The notes: generated from the letters alone by a model not told the origin. A stretch of 64,000 bases of DNA from Aureisphaera galaxeae (GCF_028561275.1 NZ_JAQQTF010000019.1:186001-250000), one strand, 5' to 3'. Shown: positions 26,216 through 34,843, counted from the first letter of the stretch. A program made the numbers and translations.

Positions 26216-27088
26216 ATGAAATTCAACACCAAATCACTTAAACAAACTTTAATCTTATTTTTTTCGGGGGTGCTCCTTTTGGGCGCACAACAAATGAATG
26301 CCCAAAATGGTACAGATACCTTTGGGGCAATGAGTTATAACAAAGCTGTAAATGTAGCGGGGAAGCAGCGAATGCTAGGGCAAAAACTAGCAAAATCATA
26401 CCTATACCTTCTTAATAACCCAGCCGACGCCAAGGCGAAGAGGGACATGATGGTAAGTAAATTGGTATTCGAAAAGCAAAACAATATCCTAATGACCAAT
26501 GCGAATAGTGAACTTACCAAAACACGTTTAATAGCTGTAAATACGTTATGGAGTGACTATGTTAAGCTTTTTGATGGTATTCCTAAAAAGGCAAATGCCA
26601 AAAAGATCATTCTTATGAATACGGATTTATTAAAGGCATCTAACGATGTAGTATTAGCCATTATTCAAGAAGCCGCTATCGCTCAGGGAGGTGGGGATGA
26701 GTTAGATTCGGATGGACTTTCCGAAGACAGCAATTCTCTTAAAAACATCATTAACACTTCAGGTAAGCAGCGTATGTTGTCACAACGTTTGGCTTTGTAC
26801 TATTTCGCCACCAATAAGAACTTAAAAGAGAAGTCTTCGGAGATTACCTTAAAACAAGTATTTCTTGAGTTGGACTCTGCTTTAGGGACTTTACTAATAT
26901 CGGAATTTAACACTGCCCGAATCGATGAAAAATTGGCAGTTGCTATGACCAAGTGGGAAAATTTGAAGACTAGTGTAGACAAGCTCTATTCTCATGAAAT
27001 TCCGGAAGCCGAAATGTACAAAATGAGTAATGCGCTTACTAAGGCCTTTAATGATGTTACTGCGCTTTATGAAAAAGTGAAGATTTAA
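26216..27088 (+). CDS. Free-standing secreted PilJ-domain protein
   Basis: 290 residues. A signal peptide ends MNAQ at about residue 29. Two PilJ-type (PF13675) helical units follow, each opening with the P-box-like motif: GKQRMLGQKLAKSY at about residue 49 and GKQRMLSQRLALYY at about 183. In NarX/NarQ-type kinases and chemoreceptors this domain senses nitrate or related ligands outside the membrane. Here there is no membrane helix after it and no kinase or receptor part, so it is a soluble periplasmic or exported sensor domain. Its neighbours suggest it binds a small ligand for the porin operon. Confidence 0.85.
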   Translation: MKFNTKSLKQTLILFFSGVLLLGAQQMNAQNGTDTFGAMSYNKAVNVAGKQRMLGQKLAKSYLYLLNNPADAKAKRDMMVSKLVFEKQNNILMTNANSELTKTRLIAVNTLWSDYVKLFDGIPKKANAKKIILMNTDLLKASNDVVLAIIQEAAIAQGGGDELDSDGLSEDSNSLKNIINTSGKQRMLSQRLALYYFATNKNLKEKSSEITLKQVFLELDSALGTLLISEFNTARIDEKLAVAMTKWENLKTSVDKLYSHEIPEAEMYKMSNALTKAFNDVTALYEKVKI

Positions 27089-27120
27089 CGAATCTCTAAT
27101 TATTTAAAGAATCAGATAAA

Positions 27121-27156
27121 AAATACGAATTCGCTACGTGTGTAGCGGAGGTATTT
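27121..27156 (+). other. Intercistronic stem-loop
   Basis: AAATAC (27121-27126) pairs with GTATTT (27151-27156), and inside it CGCTAC (27132-27137) pairs with GTAGCG (27142-27147). It lies between the PilJ and porin genes and lacks a T-tract, so it looks like an mRNA-stabilising or processing element. Confidence 0.45.
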
Positions 27157-27180
27157 CTTATTAAAAATACCAATCAAATT

Positions 27181-28488
27181 ATGAGATTAAAATCACTTAT
27201 GCCCTTCCTATTGGTTGTGGCTTCGACAGCGTACGCTCAAGAATTTAGCATAGACGCAGATATACGACCCCGGGCAGAATATTCAAATGGTTTTGGAAAT
27301 TTAATACCTGAGGATGTAGATGCCGCATTATTTGTGCAACAACGTTCACGGCTTAATTTAGGATATACCACAGAAAAATTTTCTGCTTATGTAAGCGTAC
27401 AAGATGTCAGTGTTTGGGGAGATCAGCCCCAAATCGCTGCTAACGATGGTAATGACAGCTTTTCATTAGCCCAAGCGTGGGTTCAATTCCAAATGGGAGA
27501 CGGCTGGTCTACAAAATTAGGACGTCAAGCACTCTCCTATGACGATCAACGAATTTTCGGTGGATTGGATTGGGCCATGCAAGGACGTTTTCACGATGCC
27601 GCCTTAGTTAAATATACCAAAGATGGCTTTACAATGGATGTGGGGTTTGCGTTTAACCAGAATGGGGTAAGCAGACAAACTACCTACTTTAATCCCAATA
27701 ATAGCGGAAATGCCCGAGCGGTTTTTGACTATAAGGCAATGGTGTACGCCTGGTTGCACAAAGATTGGGATGGTTTTTCGGCCAGTCTTTTGTTCAGTAA
27801 TAATTCGTACCAAAACCTAGGTGGAGAAGATCAACAGACCCCAATTGATGGAACGGTTAATCGTCAAACCTTTGGAACTCACTTAAAAGCAAAACCTGCT
27901 GACGGGCTTACTGTCTTGGCGAATGTATACGCACAAACAGGACAATTTACCGAAACGGTAGATCTAAGCGCCTATAATGCCTTAATTGAAGTAAACTACA
28001 AACCCGGAAAGACTCTTTTTGGTGCTGGTTTCGAAACATTAAGCGGTGATAATGAAGCTGATGACAAGCTAAAATCATTCTTCCCCATTTTTGGAACCAA
28101 CCATAAGTTTAATGGATTTATGGATTATTTCTATGTAGGTAATCATGCCAATAATGTTGGATTAAATGACATATATGCTAAAGCAGTAATTAAAACAGGT
28201 GATAAATCCAGCCTTCTCGTAAAAGGACATTATTTCACTGTTGCGGAAAGTTTGGGCGACGGTATAGATGACTATTTGGGTACTGAAGTAGATATTGTAT
28301 TTACCCAAAAAGTACTTTCGTTTGCCACCCTTAAAATAGGATATTCACATCTATTCGCCTCCGATTCTATGGAGATACTGAAAGGTGTAAATAATCCGGC
28401 AAGCGCCCAAAACTGGGGATGGGCCATGTTGGTCATTAAACCAAATTTGTTGAAGTGGTCACCAAAACAGGAACCCACCTTAGAATAA
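27181..28488 (+). CDS. Alginate-export-family outer-membrane porin
   Basis: 435 residues. A signal peptide ends AYAQ at about residue 20, then a long beta barrel of repeated amphipathic strands. IRPRAEYSNGF, QQRSRLNLGYTTEKF and DGWSTKLGRQALSYDDQRIFGG match the Alginate_exp (PF13372) family. In Bacteroidota these porins are frequent near nitrate, nitrite or other anion systems and need not transport alginate. It is the last gene of the locus and is followed by an intrinsic terminator. Confidence 0.88.
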   Translation: MRLKSLMPFLLVVASTAYAQEFSIDADIRPRAEYSNGFGNLIPEDVDAALFVQQRSRLNLGYTTEKFSAYVSVQDVSVWGDQPQIAANDGNDSFSLAQAWVQFQMGDGWSTKLGRQALSYDDQRIFGGLDWAMQGRFHDAALVKYTKDGFTMDVGFAFNQNGVSRQTTYFNPNNSGNARAVFDYKAMVYAWLHKDWDGFSASLLFSNNSYQNLGGEDQQTPIDGTVNRQTFGTHLKAKPADGLTVLANVYAQTGQFTETVDLSAYNALIEVNYKPGKTLFGAGFETLSGDNEADDKLKSFFPIFGTNHKFNGFMDYFYVGNHANNVGLNDIYAKAVIKTGDKSSLLVKGHYFTVAESLGDGIDDYLGTEVDIVFTQKVLSFATLKIGYSHLFASDSMEILKGVNNPASAQNWGWAMLVIKPNLLKWSPKQEPTLE

Positions 28489-28573
28489 CCAGCGGAAATA
28501 CGGAATGTGTCTTTTCGCTTAAATACAATGTAATTCCCTCCGATGGCACTTGACCCTGTCAGGTGTCCAATAA

Positions 28574-28616
28574 AAAACCACATCCTTCTTTATGGAGGTT
28601 GTGGTTTTACTTTTTT
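28574..28616 (+). terminator. Intrinsic terminator of the porin operon
   Basis: AAAACCACA (28574-28582) pairs with TGTGGTTTT (28600-28608), followed by ACTTTTTT. Confidence 0.75.
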
Positions 28617-28663
28617 ACTAAGCTAATTCTTCTATGGGTATGTCACGGTATGCAGAAACACAT

Positions 28664-28700
28664 AAAAAAACCGCTTCAGAAAACTTCCGAAAGCGGTTTT
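28664..28700 (-). terminator. Intrinsic terminator of the DUF6249 gene
   Basis: Read on the minus strand, AAAACCGCTT (28700-28691) pairs with AAGCGGTTTT (28676-28667) and is followed by further Ts. It is 23 bp past the DUF6249 stop. Confidence 0.8.
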
Positions 28701-28722
28701 AAGTTGCATAATTAAGTGTAGA

Positions 28723-29076
28723 TTATGCGTCTGAATTCAGTTTTTTGGTTGCGTAGAAGCCTGCAAAGAGCCCCAGTCCAGCCATAAAGAAAATAACCCC
28801 TGGCCTCGCTACGTCTTCGTCCATACCAAAACCTTGTACAAATCCTTCGGCAATTAATGTTCCCAACCCAATGCCCATAAATAAAAAGGCTAGGTTAATT
28901 ACGATTACCTTCCAAATAGGGGTAACCCTTTTGTTTTTGCCGTAGAATATTGAAGCTTCGGCTCCCTTTTCTATCAACGCCAAACGCTCTTTGTTACGCG
29001 CAGAGATGTATAGGTAGAATATTCCGAAGATAACCCCGAACATAATGGGTATAATAATGATTTCTGGATTTTCCAT
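28723..29076 (-). CDS. DUF6249 membrane protein, probable target of the adjacent ECF sigma
   Basis: 117 residues. One membrane helix at about 5-24, a cytoplasmic stretch RNKERLALIEKGAEASIF, then two helices at about 55-75 and 88-108. This matches the DUF6249 family of Bacteroidota, function unknown. It is divergent from the ECF sigma gene at 29213. Its upstream region carries the same TGTAACC-N16-CGTC motif as the sigma gene, facing the other way, so both are probably switched on together. Confidence 0.85.
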   Translation of the reverse strand: MENPEIIIIPIMFGVIFGIFYLYISARNKERLALIEKGAEASIFYGKNKRVTPIWKVIVINLAFLFMGIGLGTLIAEGFVQGFGMDEDVARPGVIFFMAGLGLFAGFYATKKLNSDA

Positions 29077-29114
29077 ATGACTTGTCTTTTAATTGATTAC
29101 TATTTGTTTGCCCT

Positions 29115-29144
29115 TATGACGACACCCAAAAAAGAACGGTTACA
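29115..29144 (-). promoter_or_regulatory. Putative ECF promoter of the DUF6249 gene
   Basis: On the minus strand TGTAACC (29144-29138) and CGTCATA (29121-29115) are separated by exactly 16 bp. This is the mirror of the sigma gene's own promoter 31 bp away, and the start codon lies 38 bp downstream. Confidence 0.6.
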
Positions 29145-29175
29145 CTTTTCAGTAATTTTTTTTTAAGTTGTAGGG

Positions 29176-29205
29176 TGTAACCAATGTTCCTTTATATACG
29201 TCTTA
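29176..29205 (+). promoter_or_regulatory. Putative autoregulated ECF promoter of the second ECF operon
   Basis: TGTAACC (29176-29182) and CGTCTTA (29199-29205) are separated by 16 bp, and the sigma-factor ATG follows seven bases later. The short leader would leave little room for a ribosome site, so a near-leaderless message is possible. Confidence 0.6.
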
Positions 29206-29212
29206 GGGTAAA

Positions 29213-29782
29213 ATGACGGCTAACACTGACCAATACCTAATAGAGCAAGTTAAGCTTGGGGACACCCGAGCCTTTGCTACCTTGGTAGAACGCTACAAAG
29301 ATTATGTGTTCACCATCGTAGTACGTGTGCTAAAGGTTAGGGAAGAGGCCGAAGAAGTGGCTCAGGACACTTTTATAAAGGCATTCGAGTCGTTGGATAC
29401 CTTTCGTGGGGAGTCTAAATTTTCGAGTTGGTTGTACAGTATCGCCTACCGAAAAGCGTTGGATCGAGTACGGAAGAACAAACGCCAACAGACCACGGAT
29501 TTGTTGGAAGAAATCACAGAAGGCGATGCCGGAAGGATAGACAATGCCTTGCAACTCATGGAGTCTACCGAGCGAAAAGAAAAAATAAGGCAATCCATTA
29601 TGCAATTGCCAGAGATCGATGCTACTTTGATCACCTTGTATTATTTTGAGGATCAAAGTGTGAAGGAAATAGCTCAAGTAACCAACTTGAGCGAAGACAA
29701 TATTAAGATAAAGCTGTACCGCAGCAGAAAAAAATTATTTACCTTGCTAGAAGGTTATATACAACCCAAAATAGTGGAATAG
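29213..29782 (+). CDS. ECF RNA polymerase sigma factor (SigW/RpoE-like)
   Basis: 189 residues. Region 2 shows EEVAQDTFIKAFESLDTFRGESKFSSWLYSIA with the typical FSSWLY core. Region 4 shows ATLITLYYFEDQSVKEIAQ and LSEDNIKIKLYRSRKKL. It lacks regions 1 and 3. The gene is followed two bases later by a two-helix membrane protein that is probably the anti-sigma factor, and is divergent from the DUF6249 gene. Confidence 0.94.
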   Translation: MTANTDQYLIEQVKLGDTRAFATLVERYKDYVFTIVVRVLKVREEAEEVAQDTFIKAFESLDTFRGESKFSSWLYSIAYRKALDRVRKNKRQQTTDLLEEITEGDAGRIDNALQLMESTERKEKIRQSIMQLPEIDATLITLYYFEDQSVKEIAQVTNLSEDNIKIKLYRSRKKLFTLLEGYIQPKIVE

Positions 29783-29784
29783 TT

Positions 29785-30177
29785 ATGGACAAGCTATCTA
29801 AAAAAGAAGAAGAAATTCTCCAGAAATGGATGGATGAGGTCGCATTGGAGTCGCCGTCCGCGTCTTTTACGGATCGCATTATGGAAGTGGTGGAACAGAA
29901 GAAGGTGGTGAAACCCTTGTACAAACCCCTTATCGGGAAAAAGGGATGGTTGTTGGTTGCAGCTATCTTTGTATCGTGTATGGGATTGCTTTACTTCTTT
30001 CCGATTGCCGAAACACCTTATCTAGATGCATTAGCGGAGAAATCTGCACAATTGAAGAACCCGTTCGAAGGATTGGAAATTTCCCGAACAGCATTGTATT
30101 CTATCGGAATGCTGGCACTGTTCCTTATTCAATTACCCTTTTTGAAATCATACATTAACCGACAGTATTCGGAATAA
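29785..30177 (+). CDS. Two-helix membrane protein, putative anti-sigma factor
   Basis: 130 residues. A charged N-terminal segment of about 55 residues lies before helix one (GWLLVAAIFVSCMGLLYFF, about 54-73), then a short extracytoplasmic loop and helix two (TALYSIGMLALFLIQLPF). The N-terminal region contains LESPSASFTDRIMEVV, a pattern seen in Bacteroidota proteins encoded beside ECF sigma genes. Anti-sigma function is inferred from gene order. A terminator follows 22 bp after the stop. Confidence 0.82.
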   Translation: MDKLSKKEEEILQKWMDEVALESPSASFTDRIMEVVEQKKVVKPLYKPLIGKKGWLLVAAIFVSCMGLLYFFPIAETPYLDALAEKSAQLKNPFEGLEISRTALYSIGMLALFLIQLPFLKSYINRQYSE

Positions 30178-30198
30178 TGCACCAAACATAAACCGACC

Positions 30199-30230
30199 AA
30201 AAAAGCAATGCATTTCGCATTGCTTTTTTT
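30199..30230. terminator. Bidirectional terminator between ECF operon and secA
   Basis: AAAAAAGCAATGC (30199-30211) pairs with GCATTGCTTTTTT (30217-30229). A-run and T-run flank both sides, so it can stop the plus-strand ECF operon and the minus-strand secA gene. Confidence 0.88.
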
Positions 30231-30255
30231 ATATGTCTATTTTCTGAAGTGGACC

Positions 30256-33200
30256 TTAATCCTCTACCAATACCCACTCACCTTTATCGATAAGCGGAAT
30301 GGCTTGCTTGTACTTTAAGGTCTTATTTTCACCACTCATCACATGCTTGATCGTCACACGATCGTTACGACCAATTTTAGGACGGTCCCGAGTAATGGTC
30401 TCGGTTATCTGAGGCCGTGGCTGTGTATTTCCAGCAGCCCGGTTTTGGGCAGAACTTTCATCCAAATTAGGGATTTCGTCTTTCTGCTCGTTCAATTTTT
30501 GTTTGGAACGAACTTCACGGGCCTCCTGAATTTGTTGCTGGTTCTCCTGTGGTAATTCTCCTTTGAAAAGGAAGGAAATCACATCTTTATTCACCTTTTC
30601 GATCATCGCTTTGAAAAGCTCGAAAGCTTCAAATTTATAGATCAATAAAGGATCTTTCTGTTCGTGTACTGCCAACTGTACCGATTGCTTCAATTCGTCC
30701 ATTTTACGCAAATGGGTTTTCCAAGCATCATCGATAATGGCCAGTGTGATGTTCTTTTCGAAATCCTGCACCAATTGCTTTCCTTCACTTTCGTAGGCAG
30801 CTTGCAGATCGGTAGCAACATTCAATGTTTTAACACCGTCGGTAAAAGGAACCAAAATTCTCTTGAACTTATCCCCTTGGGTTTCGTACACATTCTTAAT
30901 TACTGGATAGGCCAAAGAAGCATTGCGCTCCATCTTACCTTGATAATGGTCGTAGGCTGCTTTGTAAATCTTACCGGCAATCTCTTGAACGCTTTCGTGT
31001 TTAAATTCACTTTCGGTAACTGGTGAACTCATGGAGAAGTAACGAATCAACTCGAATTCAAAGTTCTTGTAATCGTCTGCTCCTTTGTTGGTCTCTGCAA
31101 TTACCTCGGCCGTATCGTAGATCATATTGGCGATATCCACGCGTAAGCGTTCTCCAAACAATGCGTGGTAACGTCTTTTGTATACCACCTCACGTTGGGA
31201 GTTCATTACATCATCATATTCCAGTAATCGTTTACGAATTCCGAAGTTGTTCTCTTCTACTTTTTTCTGGGCGCGTTCAATGGACTTGGAAATCATGGAA
31301 TGCTGAATTACTTCGCCTTCCTTCAATCCCATACGGTCCATCATTTTGGCAATTCGTTCACTACCAAATAGACGCATTAGATTGTCTTCCAAAGACACAT
31401 AAAATTGCGAACTTCCAGGATCTCCCTGTCGACCACTACGACCACGTAACTGTCGGTCTACACGACGTGAATCGTGACGCTCGGTACCAATAATGGCCAA
31501 TCCACCGGCATCTTTTACCATGTCGGTCAATTTAATATCCGTACCACGACCCGCCATGTTGGTAGCAATGGTTACTACTCCGGCATCTCCTGCTTCGGCA
31601 ACGATATCGGCCTCTTTCTTGTGAAGTTTCGCATTCAGTACATTGTGCGGAATGTTTCGAATGGCCAATGTACGGCTTAACAACTCACTAATTTCTACCG
31701 AAGTGGTACCGATCAATACCGGGCGACCTGCCTTAGACAGTTCGGCTACTTCTTCAATTACTGCGTTGTATTTTTCACGCTTGGTCTTGTATATTTTATC
31801 CTCTCGGTCATGTCTTGCGATGGGTCGGTTGGTAGGAATCTCGATCACATCCAATTTATAGATTTCCCAAAGCTCTCCAGCTTCAGTAACCGCGGTTCCT
31901 GTCATTCCCGACAATTTGCGGTACATACGGAAGTAATTCTGAAGGGTAATGGTTGCGAAGGTTTGGGTCATGGCCTCAATCTTCACATTTTCCTTGGCTT
32001 CGATCGCTTGGTGCAATCCGTCGCTATAACGACGTCCGTCCATTATACGACCGGTTTGCTCATCTACGATCATTACCTTGTTATCCATCACCACATACTG
32101 ATCGTCCTTTTCGAAAAGGGTATAGGCCTTCAACAGCTGATTCATGGTGTGAATACGCTCACTTTTTACTCCGAAGTCACGGAATAACTCTTCCTTAAGC
32201 TCCGCTTCTTCTTCTGGAGTGAGCCCTTGGTCTTCAATCTTGGCGATTTCGGTTCCCATGTCGGGCATTACGAAGAAATCTGGATTATCGGCACCAGAAA
32301 GGTAGTTCACCCCTTTATCGGTCAATTCAATCTGATTGGTCTTCTCTTCAATCACAAAGTACAACTCCGCATCTACCTTCGGCATTTCGCGGTTGTTGTC
32401 TTGCATATAGAAGTTTTCGGTCTTCTGTAGGATTTGTTTCACCCCCTCTTCAGACAAAAACTTAATCAATGCCTTATTTTTCGGAAGTCCACGATACACG
32501 CGAAGCAATTGGAAACCTCCTTCTTTAGTGTCCCCATCCTTAATAAGCTTCTTTGCTTCGGAAAGGACTCCTGTTAAATATTTACGTTGTACGGATACGA
32601 TATCCGAAATCTTTGGCTTCAATTCGTTGAATTCGTGCCGGTCTCCCTGTGGAACAGGTCCGGAAATAATCAATGGCGTACGTGCATCATCAATCAATAC
32701 ACTATCTACCTCATCCACAATAGCGTAGTGATGTGGTCGCTGTACCAAATCCTTGGTGGCATTGGCCATATTATCCCTTAGGTAATCGAAACCGAATTCA
32801 TTGTTGGTTCCGTAGGTAATATCTGAGTTATATGCATTGCGACGCTCCTCGCTATTGGGGCGGTGATTGTCGATACAATCTACGCTCATTCCATGAAATT
32901 GGAAAATAGGCGCCATCCAGGCACTATCCCTTCGTGCTAGGTAGTCGTTTACGGTTACTACGTGTACTCCGTTTCCTGCTAAGGCATTCAGGTAAACCGG
33001 TAGGGTCGCTACCAAGGTTTTTCCTTCTCCCGTTTGCATCTCGGCTACTTTCCCTTGGTGAAGGGCCACACCACCTATGAGCTGTACATCGTAATGTACC
33101 ATGTCCCAGGTCACTTCCTTTCCGGCTGCATCCCAAGAATTTTTCCAAATCGCTTTGTCTCCATCTAAGGTAACGTAGTCGTACGTTCCGGATAGTTCAC

Positions 33201-33612
33201 GATCGTAAGGAGATGCGTTTACAGTAAGGGTTTCGTTGTCTTTAAATCGCTTTGCGGTTTCTTTAATAACGGCAAAAGCTTCTGGGAGGATTTCGTCTAG
33301 GGTTTTCTTTTCTACTTCGTAGCGATCATCTTTAAGATGGTCTATCTGGTTATAGATGTCTTCTTTCTTATCAATGTCCTCTTCATTCTCGGCCTGTTCG
33401 GTAAGGGCATCTATTTCTGCTTGGACTTCTTTTTGATCTTCTTTTATCCTGTTTCTGAAGTAATCACTTTTGGCTCGAAGCTCGTCGATGGATAGCGCAG
33501 CTATTTCGCTTTCATGCTTCTTTACTTGGTCTACATAGGGCTGAATTTCCCCAATATCTTTTTTCGATTTATCTCCTACAAATACTTTTAATACATTGTC
33601 TAAAAGTCCCAT
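30256..33612 (-). CDS. secA: Preprotein translocase ATPase SecA
   Basis: 1,118 residues, the motor that pushes preproteins through SecYEG. Walker A is MQTGEGKT at about residues 192-199. DEVDSVLIDDARTP, the MAGRGTDI motif and RQLRGRSGRQGD follow in order. It is over 200 residues longer than E. coli SecA, as in other Bacteroidota, mainly through insertions near residues 60-100 and 340-470. The C-terminus (ending in an acidic WVLVED) has no CxCx8CH/C zinc motif, which in other bacteria binds SecB. It stands alone. Confidence 0.98.
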   Translation of the reverse strand: MGLLDNVLKVFVGDKSKKDIGEIQPYVDQVKKHESEIAALSIDELRAKSDYFRNRIKEDQKEVQAEIDALTEQAENEEDIDKKEDIYNQIDHLKDDRYEVEKKTLDEILPEAFAVIKETAKRFKDNETLTVNASPYDRELSGTYDYVTLDGDKAIWKNSWDAAGKEVTWDMVHYDVQLIGGVALHQGKVAEMQTGEGKTLVATLPVYLNALAGNGVHVVTVNDYLARRDSAWMAPIFQFHGMSVDCIDNHRPNSEERRNAYNSDITYGTNNEFGFDYLRDNMANATKDLVQRPHHYAIVDEVDSVLIDDARTPLIISGPVPQGDRHEFNELKPKISDIVSVQRKYLTGVLSEAKKLIKDGDTKEGGFQLLRVYRGLPKNKALIKFLSEEGVKQILQKTENFYMQDNNREMPKVDAELYFVIEEKTNQIELTDKGVNYLSGADNPDFFVMPDMGTEIAKIEDQGLTPEEEAELKEELFRDFGVKSERIHTMNQLLKAYTLFEKDDQYVVMDNKVMIVDEQTGRIMDGRRYSDGLHQAIEAKENVKIEAMTQTFATITLQNYFRMYRKLSGMTGTAVTEAGELWEIYKLDVIEIPTNRPIARHDREDKIYKTKREKYNAVIEEVAELSKAGRPVLIGTTSVEISELLSRTLAIRNIPHNVLNAKLHKKEADIVAEAGDAGVVTIATNMAGRGTDIKLTDMVKDAGGLAIIGTERHDSRRVDRQLRGRSGRQGDPGSSQFYVSLEDNLMRLFGSERIAKMMDRMGLKEGEVIQHSMISKSIERAQKKVEENNFGIRKRLLEYDDVMNSQREVVYKRRYHALFGERLRVDIANMIYDTAEVIAETNKGADDYKNFEFELIRYFSMSSPVTESEFKHESVQEIAGKIYKAAYDHYQGKMERNASLAYPVIKNVYETQGDKFKRILVPFTDGVKTLNVATDLQAAYESEGKQLVQDFEKNITLAIIDDAWKTHLRKMDELKQSVQLAVHEQKDPLLIYKFEAFELFKAMIEKVNKDVISFLFKGELPQENQQQIQEAREVRSKQKLNEQKDEIPNLDESSAQNRAAGNTQPRPQITETITRDRPKIGRNDRVTIKHVMSGENKTLKYKQAIPLIDKGEWVLVED

Positions 33613-33737
33613 TTCTTAGTATAAATTGTTAGTTTGAAGCGTTGTAATCAACGCTGGGCACTATGCCTCACAAAAAAACTGTAAAAATTCAAGATAGGCA
33701 AGGCTTTTACGGTTTTTAATATGTTGTTTTTACGTAT

Positions 33738-33767
33738 AAAAAAAGTCCCAATTGCTTGAGACTTTTT
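33738..33767 (-). terminator. Intrinsic terminator of the DUF2795 gene
   Basis: On the minus strand AAAAAGTC (33767-33760) pairs with GACTTTTT (33747-33740) and runs on into Ts, 48 bp past the stop. Confidence 0.7.
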
Positions 33768-33814
33768 CAATGTTTTATGTCGGGGTCGCCATGGCGAAAA
33801 GCCCCTTAGGTTTG

Positions 33815-34036
33815 TTAATATTCATCTTCATTCCACAAATAATCTTCGTCTGTGGGATAATCCGGCCAGATTTCTTCAATAGAATCGTAAGAATCACCTT
33901 CGTCCTCAATCGCTTGAAGGTTTTCCACTACCTCTAGTGGGGCTCCGGTCCTGATAGCGTAATCTATCAATTCATCTTTTGTGGCCGGCCAGGGTGCATC
34001 ACTTAAATAAGATGCTAATTCTAATGTCCAGTACAT
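33815..34036 (-). CDS. DUF2795 domain protein
   Basis: A 73-residue acidic protein starting MYWTLELASYLSDAPWPATK. The sequence LASYLSDAPWPATKDELIDYAIRTGAP matches DUF2795, a small helical domain of unknown function that is nearly universal in Flavobacteriaceae. The C-terminal 25 residues are acidic and Trp/Tyr-rich. It is a single gene between secA and the cobalamin adenosyltransferase gene, with its own terminator. Confidence 0.9.
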   Translation of the reverse strand: MYWTLELASYLSDAPWPATKDELIDYAIRTGAPLEVVENLQAIEDEGDSYDSIEEIWPDYPTDEDYLWNEDEY

Positions 34037-34179
34037 AACAGAATCAAGGTTTAATTTTTTGCAAAAATAATTTTTTAACTGAAAAAGTCAAGGAAAAACA
34101 AAATTATTTCAACTTAATTTTAAAGAACGTTTGCAATACTCTGCTTTTCAATAGATTGCATTTGAAGCCGAATTGGGCG

Positions 34180-34752
34180 TTACAACTTTTTAGGCACCCA
34201 TTTTATCTCGTCGGCTTGCAAGTCATGGGACAATTTCCGTGCCAGCACAAAGAGGTAGTCAGAAAGTCGGTTTAGGTACTTTAAAACGTGTTCGTCTGTG
34301 GGTTCTTGTTCGTGTAACAAAGTAGCCAAACGCTCCGCACGGCGGCATACACAGCGTGCGATGTGACAATATGACACCGTAGTGTGCCCTCCGGGTAGTA
34401 CAAAGTGTGTCATTGGAGGCAGATGATCGTTCATAGTGTCCATTTCGGTCTCTAACAGCGTAATGTCTTCGTCCTCAATTTTGGGAATATTGAGTCGTTC
34501 CTTACCGCTTTTTAATACCGCTTTTTCGGGATCGGTGGCCAAAATGGCTCCAACGGTAAACAACTTATCCTGAATATGTATTAAAATTTCCTTGGATCTC
34601 GGATCGATTTCCTGATCGCGAATGAGCCCGATGTGAGAATTGAGCTCGTCCACGGTTCCGTAGCTTTCGATCCTGATATGATGTTTGGGAACCCGGGTTC
34701 CGCCAAATAAAGCAGTGGTTCCTTTATCTCCTGTTTTGGTGTATACTTTCAT
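34180..34752 (-). CDS. PduO-type cob(I)yrinic acid a,c-diamide adenosyltransferase
   Basis: 190 residues from ATG 34752. The N-terminal ATP-binding loop is KVYTKTGDKGTTALFGGTRV, followed by SYGTVDELNSHIG and the active-site helix RCVCRRAERLATLL. It makes adenosylcobalamin from cob(I)alamin and ATP, for enzymes such as methylmalonyl-CoA mutase. MeaB, which serves that mutase, is encoded 12 kb away. An upstream ATG at 34770 is possible, but this start fits the family N-terminus. Confidence 0.94.
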   Translation of the reverse strand: MKVYTKTGDKGTTALFGGTRVPKHHIRIESYGTVDELNSHIGLIRDQEIDPRSKEILIHIQDKLFTVGAILATDPEKAVLKSGKERLNIPKIEDEDITLLETEMDTMNDHLPPMTHFVLPGGHTTVSYCHIARCVCRRAERLATLLHEQEPTDEHVLKYLNRLSDYLFVLARKLSHDLQADEIKWVPKKL

Positions 34753-34803
34753 GTAGGTAAAGGTACGCAACGCAATTCAATTGCACTAGGCTCGAAAGCA
34801 AAC

Positions 34804-34843
34804 AAAAACCCATTCCGAAAGTGCAGGACACTAACGAAATGGG
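34804..34843 (-). terminator. Intrinsic terminator of the SusD-like gene
   Basis: On the minus strand CCCATTTCG (34843-34835) pairs, with one mismatch, with CGGAATGGG (34817-34809) and is followed by TTTTTG. It is 28 bp past the stop. Confidence 0.7.

Noticed and set aside
31023-31493. Long plus-strand frame opposite secA
   Set aside because: It lies fully inside secA on the other strand, has no family match and has an atypical residue composition.
33675-33725. Imperfect hairpin upstream of secA (GTAAAA ... TTTTAC)
   Set aside because: The stem needs a G-U pair and a long loop, and it may simply be part of the secA promoter area; no firm role can be assigned.
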